Origin: Chitiniphilus purpureus
GTDB lineage: Bacteria > Pseudomonadota > Gammaproteobacteria > Burkholderiales > Chitinibacteraceae
Direction of reading: 5' to 3'
Assembly (NCBI RefSeq): GCF_025642115.1
Contig: NZ_CP106753.1
Span: forward strand, 2,627,501 to 2,691,500
Length of the DNA: 64,000 bases
Shown here: positions 1 to 6,290 of the stretch, one piece after another
Numbering within the stretch: position 1 is the stretch's first letter
Layout of the letters: each line of letters begins with the position of its first letter
Program-made: the position numbers and the translations under genes
Notes under the pieces: model-generated
What the model was told of the DNA's origin: nothing
Databases searched by the model: none
What the model saw: the letters and a program-made list of their open reading frames with translations, nothing else

Positions 1-1005
1 AGGCAGCCTCTCACGCACAGGACGAGCAGCCGCCTCTTGATCGGCCGATTCATCAAACCACCCTTCCGCTACGATGGTCTTGCAGGTGGCCTGATCCATC
101 GAAGGAATCAACGTGGCTTGCTGGGTATAACACTTGCACACATTGCCCATTACCGCGCACGCAACGGGCTTGGGTGCCATCTTTGGCGAGTTAATGCCGT
201 CATACACTGCTGCGGTATGTGGCAGACCAGGAAGACGCGGAATACGCGCTTCAAAGTAATCCAGCTCTTCGCGCTGAGTAGATATGGGAGACGACGGCGC
301 AGGCGTCACAGCAGATGCTGTCGCTGATGCTTCAGCACTGCTTTGTGCAATGGCAGGATTGGTCGCTTCGGTATACGCGCGATAGCCGGCAAAGGCACCC
401 AGGGCAATGGCAGCAATCACCACGTTGATTGCGTACTTGATGGCCTTGGGCATGGCCGGCTTGAGGTTATGAACCTCAGAGCTTTTGTAAAGCGAATAGA
501 CCTTGGTTGGATAGGACCACATTGACTTAGCGGCACTGTTGCGGTCCTTCTTCGTCTCAGGGGTGGCACAACGCGGCCACTCAAGCACCTGCGCTACTTG
601 CCGGCCGAACAACCGCTCAACATGAACATGCCGGTTGATCAGCTTGCGCACGTCGCTATCGATCAAGCCAGGATGCTGGGTAATCAGCATGGCTCTTAAA
701 CCACGGTGACGCATATCCTCAAACGCCGCCACCTTGGGCGGTCTGGCGGAGCCGTTTGGCCGCGTCGGAAAAATCTTCTGCGCCTCGTCAATGACCACAA
801 GCGCGCCATTCTCAACCTCATGCCAACGGTGAGGATCGAGGAGACTGGCGGTGCGGTTAATCGTCAATTCCTTGATACCGTGCACGTAAATCGGCGGATC
901 ATCACCACTCAGTTTTGAGGCCAGCTTTGCGAGTTCAGATACCACCCACAACGTTTTGCCATTACCCTGCAGCCCGGTAATCAGCGTTGCAACAGCAGCA
1001 GTCAT
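1..1005 (-). CDS. zot: Zonular occludens toxin-like phage assembly ATPase (pI), 3' end missing
   Basis: This is the inner-membrane ATPase that drives assembly and extrusion of filamentous phage through the envelope. I translated it directly from the minus strand: 335 codons are open from ATG at 1005 to the window edge. A Walker A motif, GLQGNGKT, lies at residues 11-18 and a Walker B, ALVVIDEA, near residue 68. A single membrane segment rich in Ala, Val and Ile lies near residues 193-210, followed by a Ser/Ala/Thr/Pro-rich linker and a Cys-containing periplasmic tail, the usual Zot layout. The start codon overlaps the stop of the preceding gene as ATGA, suggesting translational coupling. Known Zot proteins are roughly 350-450 aa, so little is missing. 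Confidence 0.93.
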   Translation of the reverse strand, partial: MTAAVATLITGLQGNGKTLWVVSELAKLASKLSGDDPPIYVHGIKELTINRTASLLDPHRWHEVENGALVVIDEAQKIFPTRPNGSARPPKVAAFEDMRHRGLRAMLITQHPGLIDSDVRKLINRHVHVERLFGRQVAQVLEWPRCATPETKKDRNSAAKSMWSYPTKVYSLYKSSEVHNLKPAMPKAIKYAINVVIAAIALGAFAGYRAYTEATNPAIAQSSAEASATASAVTPAPSSPISTQREELDYFEARIPRLPGLPHTAAVYDGINSPKMAPKPVACAVMGNVCKCYTQQATLIPSMDQATCKTIVAEGWFDESADQEAAARPVRERLP

Positions 1006-1304
1006 TTGGACACCATGCGGATAAAACGTTCAGCCATGATCAAAGTCGCAATCGAAATGAAAACAGCCGAGTGCACCTTAATAAATCCCTCAATACCCAA
1101 GAACTTCAAAATCGACCAAACCTGTTGATCTACTGCACCGAACCTGGACAAGACCCACTGCAATCCGTCCTGGAAAAGCAAATCGATTCCAGTGTAAGAA
1201 ATGGCAGTCAATCCAAGCGCCAACAAAATGCGCCCAATCAACGTCGGCAACGCAGCACCAAGCGCCGTCCAAATCGCGGCACCAATCACAGCCGGCAATG
1301 GCAT
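1002..1304 (-). CDS. Inovirus minor coat protein pVI-like (DUF2523-type)
   Basis: A 100-aa hydrophobic protein with about three membrane segments (residues 5-35, 60-75 and 78-95). Its size, hydrophobicity and position between the adsorption protein and Zot match the pVI-like/DUF2523 minor virion proteins of inoviruses, which cap the adsorption end of the particle. The start is well defined: the upstream gene ends with TAATG overlapping this ATG, and an AGGAGG Shine-Dalgarno lies inside the upstream 3' end. The stop overlaps the Zot start. The family assignment is from context and composition. Confidence 0.82.
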   Translation of the reverse strand: MPLPAVIGAAIWTALGAALPTLIGRILLALGLTAISYTGIDLLFQDGLQWVLSRFGAVDQQVWSILKFLGIEGFIKVHSAVFISIATLIMAERFIRMVSK

Positions 1305-2809
1305 TAGAACCTCCTACCGACCCACATCCAGATAATCCAGAGGCAGGAAAGCGTTGTAATAGCATTCACGATCATGCGAATTTCACGGCCATGGTCGCAA
1401 ATAAGAGAAAGCGGAACATTGACCGAACTTATTGAATTTCCCAAAAAAGAACCAAAAGACAATGTCTTGTCTGAAATTGAGCACTGACCGGCAAAATCTT
1501 CAGGATTTTTCAAATCAAAACTTTCTCTTATATCGTTTTCTTGCATGGCACCTTCCCATGCAATTCCTTTTTCGGTTGGCTTCTTAATTAAATCGGACCA
1601 GCCGTCAGGCTCTTTGCTATCCTCACAATTCCGGCGATGCATTTCTCTAGCAATTGCGCACTGCACTGCATCACCTTTGCAAAGAAATCCCGAATCACAA
1701 CTACCGCTAAATGCACCTTTGCATTTCTCATCGTTTGGACTTTTCTTGCAGAAATCATCCGTAGTCGGCTTGCAAATCGGATCATTCGGATTTTTGGCGC
1801 ACGTTTGCGCTCGCTTGCATTGCTCCGAATTTGGATTGGTTTTGCACGCATCGTCGTTTTTCTGATCGCACACAGGATCATTTGGCTTCATAAAACAATA
1901 TTCATCAGTACCACGGACACATGTTTTATGCTCAGGATTCTTGGAGCAAAAATTATCGCTACCAGGAACGCAGCTGGCATGATTGGGATTGGCACTACAA
2001 AACGGATCAGAACCCGGCTGACAGCTATAAGCGGTTGGATTTGCTTTGCAAAATTCATCACCACCCGGCTTGCATTTGCTATCAGCGGGATTTTGTTTGC
2101 AATAATCAGTCTCACCCGCTGGCGGACCATCCCCTTTTATACAAACGTTTTGCCCATTTACAGCTGCAGGAGCGAAACGCTCACCGGGTTTGCAGTCACC
2201 AGGACTGGCAGGCTGGACATTGACATCGGAAGGCGGCGTTGTAGGCGTGGCGGCACCATCCGCAGGGCATTGCTGGCCGGTATATTGGCCAACACCCTGT
2301 TTGATCATTACACCGTCAAAGACCCCATTCTTTGTGCCAATTGCATATTGAGCTTCGTTAATATGAATTGAGCAACCACCATTGCACAATGCAACCTCAC
2401 CAAGGCGAGCACCCTGCAAATAGTGATTTGCCATATCAACAGTCTGGCCCATTTTTTTATTGCAATCGACTTGATCGCACGGCCCACGATTAGTAGCAGG
2501 CAAACCCAAAACATGATTAGAAGATAGACCATCATCACGGCAAACATACGCGTTTGGCCTTTGCACATGAAGGCGCGAATATTTGGCGTAAAGCTGATTG
2601 CCTTCAATATAAAATCCAGTATAAGAATTCTGAAAATCACACGCAGAATCATGGTTGGGAATATTTCCGGATTGCAAACCCCACTGATATTGCCTTCTAG
2701 CAGCTGCATCCTCACCACAAACCAATGCGCCGTCCGAAACAATCCACATATCAGCAATGGCAAATGACGAGAAAAGCAACATGAAAACAAATCTAATTAT
2801 TTTCATCAT
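1304..2809 (-). CDS. TspB-like adsorption/attachment protein (pIII equivalent) with Cys-repeat region
   Basis: A 501-aa virion-tip protein, expected to bind the host receptor and release the phage. It starts MMKII with a signal peptide ending near FAIA-D. A Pro/Thr/Ser-rich stretch follows. Then come eight tandem units of about 16-17 residues, each with two cysteines spaced about nine residues apart around an NP-like core (for example DEFCKANP). A second Cys-rich domain follows, and the protein ends in a membrane anchor (about residues 475-497) and a basic tail. This is the layout of Neisseria TspB-like inoviral proteins (family knowledge). The start at 2809 or 2806 is chosen because the signal peptide begins there; the longer upstream frame crosses the terminator. 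No clear Shine-Dalgarno is visible. The gene is AT-richer than the host genes. Confidence 0.85.
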   Translation of the reverse strand: MMKIIRFVFMLLFSSFAIADMWIVSDGALVCGEDAAARRQYQWGLQSGNIPNHDSACDFQNSYTGFYIEGNQLYAKYSRLHVQRPNAYVCRDDGLSSNHVLGLPATNRGPCDQVDCNKKMGQTVDMANHYLQGARLGEVALCNGGCSIHINEAQYAIGTKNGVFDGVMIKQGVGQYTGQQCPADGAATPTTPPSDVNVQPASPGDCKPGERFAPAAVNGQNVCIKGDGPPAGETDYCKQNPADSKCKPGGDEFCKANPTAYSCQPGSDPFCSANPNHASCVPGSDNFCSKNPEHKTCVRGTDEYCFMKPNDPVCDQKNDDACKTNPNSEQCKRAQTCAKNPNDPICKPTTDDFCKKSPNDEKCKGAFSGSCDSGFLCKGDAVQCAIAREMHRRNCEDSKEPDGWSDLIKKPTEKGIAWEGAMQENDIRESFDLKNPEDFAGQCSISDKTLSFGSFLGNSISSVNVPLSLICDHGREIRMIVNAITTLSCLWIIWMWVGRRF

Positions 2810-2813
2810 AAGT

Positions 2814-2840
2814 AAAAACCCCCGGTTATTAGCCGGGGGT
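2814..2840 (-). terminator. Central rho-independent terminator after the major coat gene
   Basis: On the minus strand an 8-bp perfect stem (ACCCCCGG with CCGGGGGT) and a short AT loop is followed by five T residues. It sits between the major coat gene and the adsorption gene. In Ff phages the central terminator after gene VIII serves to make coat transcripts far more abundant than downstream ones; the position here matches. Confidence 0.85.
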
Positions 2841-2916
2841 CTTTTCATGCTGTGCACACCAGCCACATCGCCGGCAGCCCCATCAGCAAAATCAACATCC
2901 CGGCTGTCATGACTTA

Positions 2917-3147
2917 TTAGCCACGACCAACAAAGGACATGATCTTGTAGAAGCCCCACGCGGCCAGGGCCGGCGAAAGCTTGATGGCGAAGTAGGTGCC
3001 CATACCAGCAACGACCCAGGTAGCAATAGCGGTGGCATCAGCCGCATCGAGCGCAGGCAAAGCCACTGCAGCTTGCGCCGGAACAGCAACGAAGGCGGAA
3101 AGGGCAAGGCCAATAGCGGCCAGGGGAGTATGTTTGTTATTCATCAT
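2917..3147 (-). CDS. Major coat protein precursor (pVIII-like)
   Basis: A 76-aa precursor. Residues 1-26 form a signal peptide with a basic start (MMNNKH), a hydrophobic core and an AQA cleavage site. The predicted mature protein is 50 residues, the same as Ff pVIII. It has a small acidic N-terminal part (DAADAT), a central hydrophobic helix and a C-terminal end with few basic residues (K and R). The start at 3147 (or the adjacent ATG at 3144) is set by an AAGGAAA Shine-Dalgarno and the signal peptide; a longer frame is open to 3219 but has no support. It overlaps the upstream gene by 11 bases and is followed by the central terminator. Confidence 0.9.
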   Translation of the reverse strand: MMNNKHTPLAAIGLALSAFVAVPAQAAVALPALDAADATAIATWVVAGMGTYFAIKLSPALAAWGFYKIMSFVGRG

Positions 3148-3433
3148 CAGATTTCCTTCTAGAACGTACAAAACGAATAATGTCGCGCATACCTGCGGCG
3201 ACAAGCCAGACAAGGGCACAAAGGCCCACGATTTGCGACGCCAATTCAGGTGTTAACGCCGCAAATGGGTTTGCCGAAATGAGACTGTATTCACTCGGCG
3301 CAATCAAAACAGAGCCTGTGCATTGATCAAGCGGCACATCGACAAGCGACATTCCAACAACAGCCGTACCATCAGACCCGGAAACAACGGTAGGCCCCGC
3401 CTTTAGTGACTTGAGCAACACACAGGTAGGCAT
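3137..3433 (-). CDS. Small membrane protein of the inovirus virion module
   Basis: A 98-aa protein with one clear membrane segment at about residues 66-84 and a strongly basic C-terminus (RSRRK). It sits directly upstream of the major coat gene, where inoviruses encode minor tip proteins (pVII/pIX-like). That role is positional inference; I do not recognise the sequence. The ATG overlaps the stop of the previous gene as TAATG, so the start is secure and translation is probably coupled. Confidence 0.7.
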   Translation of the reverse strand: MPTCVLLKSLKAGPTVVSGSDGTAVVGMSLVDVPLDQCTGSVLIAPSEYSLISANPFAALTPELASQIVGLCALVWLVAAGMRDIIRFVRSRRKSDDE

Positions 3434-3636
3434 TAGTGCCTCACTAAACGGCCAAACGACCAGATAATGAAATTGGCGCCGAGGTTATATTTCGCCGTAT
3501 CAAGTGCCTCCTCATACGAATCAAAAGGGCCAGCTTGATCGACGTACTTGGTATAACCCACGTCGCCCTCGCGAGGACAAAGGAACAAGCCGGAATCTTT
3601 GTCCTGTACCAAAAAGGCCGTATCGAATTCCGGCAT
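3433..3636 (-). CDS. Small inovirus protein of unknown function
   Basis: A 67-aa soluble, acidic protein beginning MPEFDTAF. The start at 3636 is chosen over the longer frame to 3738 because an AAGGGG Shine-Dalgarno lies seven bases upstream and the longer form would overlap the ssDNA-binding protein gene. It ends in TAATG overlapping the next gene. A GPFDSYEEAL segment resembles small regulatory or accessory proteins of betaproteobacterial inoviruses, but no function can be given. Confidence 0.65.
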   Translation of the reverse strand: MPEFDTAFLVQDKDSGLFLCPREGDVGYTKYVDQAGPFDSYEEALDTAKYNLGANFIIWSFGRLVRH

Positions 3637-3646
3637 GATATGCCCC

Positions 3647-3988
3647 TTAGACCTTATTTTTAATTTCGCCGGATTCGGTATTAACCGTTTGAGCCGGCCT
3701 GATCGGGTGCCAAGCCCGCAAAACGGTTTTGCTATCACCCTTGCCCGTAGCGACCAACTCCAATTCGAGTTCGGCTTGATGCGGATAGGAGTGGTTTTTC
3801 ATGGCTTCATACAGCGAAACGTCCGGGAAGCGATGTTCGGTCGCGGAAAAACCCTTTTGCGTTCCCTTCGTTTCATCCAATGCGTTTTGCACAAAAATCG
3901 TGGTGGAATTGAGCGAATCCCCGTTAATTTCGCCCTTAAAGCCCTTAACACCCATCACCGTTACGGTTGTTTTGAATTTCATTTTCAT
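3647..3988 (-). CDS. Inovirus ssDNA-binding protein (pV-like)
   Basis: A 113-aa protein immediately after rep, the usual place for the single-stranded DNA-binding protein that coats progeny strands and switches replication to packaging. It is rich in beta-forming and charged residues and starts MKMKFKTTVTV. The start is supported by a GAGG Shine-Dalgarno overlapping the rep stop; the gap to rep is only four bases. Identification rests mainly on size, composition and gene order, since pV-like proteins diverge strongly. Confidence 0.7.
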   Translation of the reverse strand: MKMKFKTTVTVMGVKGFKGEINGDSLNSTTIFVQNALDETKGTQKGFSATEHRFPDVSLYEAMKNHSYPHQAELELELVATGKGDSKTVLRAWHPIRPAQTVNTESGEIKNKV

Positions 3989-3992
3989 ACCC

Positions 3993-5432
3993 TCAATGGA
4001 GCGGCGCAGTTAAGCCACCAATCCGCATTGCGCCTGAATGTGCGGGGGCTTTTTTCCATGCAAAATCTAACTCTCCGGCGTAGAGCTTTTTCAGCTCGAC
4101 ATCGGTCAGCCAGCGTTTTTGATCGTCATGCATTGGTTGCGGGCTGAATTGATAGTCCGGAACCTTGAAACGAGGCGGGATTTTGTCCTGACGGGATACC
4201 AGATCAAGCGCGGTTTGCGCGTCACCACCGCAAAGCTCTTGAATCATCCAGAGGTAGTGACCGAACTGCTGGCGGACAATCTCAATTGCCTTGTTGAGGT
4301 TGATCACAGCGGTGTTTTTGACTGATTCCAAGCGGTCGGCTTTCTGTTCGGCAATCCAATGCAAAGCCGGATAGGAAGCGGCGAGATAAGCGCCAGCCCG
4401 AAGCAGCACGTCAAAGGGGATCAGGTAGCCTTCGCTTTTCAGCTCAACTTCGACGCGCGTCCAGGGATGCCATTTATGACCTAGTTGCATGCCCTTTTCG
4501 TACACACGGCACATACGACCGGAATCGCGTTTCCCGATGTTCATGGTGCGCCCTGCCCCATTCGGAAAATCCCAATCCCCTCGCCGTTCTCCGGCTGGCC
4601 TGCGGCCGCCGTTCGTGAAGTGCCCCGCTACCCAATCGGCGTGCGCTTGGTCGACGCTGTAGAACTGGCCCTGGATATCGTCAAACGAGAGATCAACGCG
4701 GGTGATGCGCGGCCGGATAGCCTCATCGGCCAAGAACTGGTGCATGCGCGCTTCCCACCCTGGAGCGGCTGCAGCAAGACCCGAGCCGAACACGGCAACC
4801 ATGATCGTGTCCTGTTGGCCACCAATGCTGACCGTGCCCCAGTTGTCGCCCAGGGTGAACGTGCGCTTGTAGTAGTTGTGGCCGTTGGGCTTTGCATCGG
4901 TAACGCCATAGCCGAGGATGGTTTCCAGGCGCAGGCTGAGCGCCATAACCAAATCCTCTTCGGTCACAAACGGGACCGGGCTATAGCGCAGCGCCGTGTC
5001 CTTATGGATGGTGATATGCAGCCAATCGATAAAGGCCGCATCGTCGCCATAGCCGAAGCGCCGAGGGACAAGCAGCACATCGCCGGAATCGGAAATCACC
5101 AGCTCGATATGTTCGAGTTCGTGCTGGACGACCGCTGCCACGCCGGCGTCCGCCTGGGCCTTTTCCCCCCTGTTAGTGTGGGGGGGAAGGCCCCCGCCGC
5201 TGGCGGCGCTGTCGCGCTCCCGCGCTGCCCGCACCGCCCTAGCGGCGGTCACCTCAGCCACCAACTGCGGACCCACGGCCGAGCCGTGGACGTGCTCAAA
5301 CTGCGGGCGAGGCGGCATCAGGCATGTTGCAGGCGCAGGGCGAGCGGACAGCCGCGCCATCGTTTCGTGACGGACACGGTTTTCTTGATCACGAGATACG
5401 AGCGGCTCTAAGGGACGATTCTTGCGGGGCAT
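3993..5432 (-). CDS. Phage replication initiation protein (Rep_trans / RstA-like)
   Basis: A 479-aa rolling-circle initiator of the PF02486 type (CTX phage RstA, pT181 RepC). The first ~120 residues are low-complexity and Ala/Arg-rich. The conserved domain includes RPRITRVDLSFDD (about residues 258-270) and, further on, RMCRVYEKG and WTRVEVELK, which are characteristic. The start at 5432 (MPRKN) is chosen over the frame open to 5519: it has a GGAG Shine-Dalgarno and its ATG overlaps the stop of the upstream small gene (TAATG). A strong hairpin in the N-terminal coding part may be the replication origin (see 5156-5193). Confidence 0.9.
   Translation of the reverse strand: MPRKNRPLEPLVSRDQENRVRHETMARLSARPAPATCLMPPRPQFEHVHGSAVGPQLVAEVTAARAVRAARERDSAASGGGLPPHTNRGEKAQADAGVAAVVQHELEHIELVISDSGDVLLVPRRFGYGDDAAFIDWLHITIHKDTALRYSPVPFVTEEDLVMALSLRLETILGYGVTDAKPNGHNYYKRTFTLGDNWGTVSIGGQQDTIMVAVFGSGLAAAAPGWEARMHQFLADEAIRPRITRVDLSFDDIQGQFYSVDQAHADWVAGHFTNGGRRPAGERRGDWDFPNGAGRTMNIGKRDSGRMCRVYEKGMQLGHKWHPWTRVEVELKSEGYLIPFDVLLRAGAYLAASYPALHWIAEQKADRLESVKNTAVINLNKAIEIVRQQFGHYLWMIQELCGGDAQTALDLVSRQDKIPPRFKVPDYQFSPQPMHDDQKRWLTDVELKKLYAGELDFAWKKAPAHSGAMRIGGLTAPLH
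5156..5193. other. Strong hairpin inside rep, candidate double-strand origin
   Basis: An inverted repeat of about 13 paired bases (GGGCCTT...CCCCCC against GGGGGG...AAGGCCC) encloses a nine-base loop, TGTTAGTGT (ACACTAACA on the minus strand). It lies in the low-complexity N-terminal coding part of rep. pT181-family origins lie within the 5' part of their own rep gene, in a hairpin whose loop is nicked (established). Assigning origin function here is inference. Confidence 0.5.
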
Positions 5433-5647
5433 TACCGGAAGCTCCACCAAAGGAAGTAGTGGAGAAGACGGACCAGGACGGACCACACCCAAATGACGAC
5501 GAACAGTGCAGCAGCCCAAACCGGAAACGGGATCAGATCAAACGCCGATGCCACTACTTGTGCGATCAGGCACAGCACAAGGAACAGCTCGCCCAGGCTT
5601 GGGCAAATGGCGCAGAGCAGGCGCAGGGTTTTGCGAGCAGCTTGCAT
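5432..5647 (-). CDS. Small membrane protein upstream of rep
   Basis: A 71-aa very hydrophobic protein with two likely membrane segments (about residues 15-40 and 42-66). It is the first gene of the phage operon. Its stop overlaps the rep start (TAATG), which supports both it being expressed and the rep start. The region upstream carries the operator-like GTATAC pair. Function unknown. Confidence 0.65.
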   Translation of the reverse strand: MQAARKTLRLLCAICPSLGELFLVLCLIAQVVASAFDLIPFPVWAAALFVVIWVWSVLVRLLHYFLWWSFR

Positions 5648-5683
5648 GGCGTGCTACCGTGTCAACAGATGTGCACACCCTAG

Positions 5684-5706
5684 ATGTATACAGACGTATA
5701 CGTCAA
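5684..5706. promoter_or_regulatory. Divergent phage operator: two GTATAC palindromes one helical turn apart
   Basis: Between the repressor and the phage operon lie two GTATAC palindromes at 5686-5691 and 5696-5701, exactly 10 bp apart, inside a tandem gaTGTATACa / gaCGTATACg repeat. A minus-strand TTGACG (5706-5701) overlaps the second copy and could be a -35 box, though no good -10 follows. Placement between divergent genes with an HTH protein next door suggests this is the repressor's operator. Confidence 0.5.
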
Positions 5707-5726
5707 CACTTGAATACAGGAGCCCC

Positions 5727-6215
5727 ATGGAAACGCTTGACGAAATTTTGGACGCAGCAAAAGCGGCGCTCGGGAAAGAGAGCGACAACCAGCTAGCGCT
5801 TGCGATGGGAGTAACAAGAGGAGCCGTAAGCTCTTGGCGCATAAAACGCACTGCACCAGACGCTTATGCACTGATGGAACTACAGAAAATCCTGAAGGTG
5901 GACGCGCGCGAGTTGCTCGCGATCATCGAAGCAGAACGCGCAAAAACTGAAGAACGACGCGGCTACTGGGAAGATGTAAAACGTAGTTTCTCTACGAAAG
6001 GCGTTTCGTCTGTCTTGGCCGTGGCTACGGCGCTAGCCCTGCTCGGAACGCCCTCACGGTCAGATGCAGGGACAACTAATTCTTACAGAAATGCGAACTT
6101 TGTTTCTGTATATTATGTAAAGTTAGATAACAGGATAACAGTGACCGAGGATCATTACTGTATGAATTGCCGGTCAAGCCTACCCAAGGAGCTAGCCTAC
6201 TTAGAGTGGCTATGA
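5727..6215 (+). CDS. Inovirus HTH repressor (DUF3693-like)
   Basis: A 162-aa protein starting METLDEIL with an AGGAG Shine-Dalgarno. Residues ~5-60 form a helix-turn-helix (NQLALAMGVTRGAVSSWR), followed by a helical segment, a short hydrophobic stretch (about residues 91-108) and a variable tail. DUF3693 proteins of this kind sit divergent to rep in many betaproteobacterial inoviruses and are taken to be immunity repressors. The frame is open further upstream, but the Shine-Dalgarno and family N-terminus favour 5727. The last 35 residues are encoded downstream of a dif-like sequence, so they may derive from the integration junction rather than the phage. Confidence 0.82.
   Translation: METLDEILDAAKAALGKESDNQLALAMGVTRGAVSSWRIKRTAPDAYALMELQKILKVDARELLAIIEAERAKTEERRGYWEDVKRSFSTKGVSSVLAVATALALLGTPSRSDAGTTNSYRNANFVSVYYVKLDNRITVTEDHYCMNCRSSLPKELAYLEWL
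6098..6124 (+). other. Candidate dif-like attachment sequence
   Basis: The sequence TGTATATTATGTAAAGT (6107-6123) reproduces the dif central hexamer TGTATA and matches 9 of 11 bases of the XerD arm TTATGTTAAAT. The XerC-arm side does not match, although ATGCGAACT, like an inverted XerC arm, occurs just upstream at 6091-6099. Many inoviruses integrate at dif using host XerCD (established). Here the site would encode the VYYVK of the repressor. Confidence 0.4.
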
Positions 6216-6290
6216 CGTGACACTTGCCGCGGCACGCGCCCTGTCCTGCTTCTGACTGACCACTGGACATCGGGGGTTGCTAATGGCGCT

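Larger units (their letters stand above)
1..6215. mobile_element. Filamentous phage (inovirus) prophage, left end outside window
   Basis: A minus-strand cassette runs in the classic inovirus order: replication initiator, ssDNA-binding protein, small virion proteins, major coat precursor, central terminator, adsorption protein, pVI-like protein and the Zot assembly ATPase. A HTH repressor is divergent at the right. The adsorption-protein region is visibly more AT-rich than the neighbouring tamB. The left boundary lies outside the window. The right boundary is unproven: the repressor ends at 6215, but a dif-like sequence at about 6098-6124 could be the true attachment junction. All modules seen are intact, so the element could be active if the unseen part is complete. 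Confidence 0.93.
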
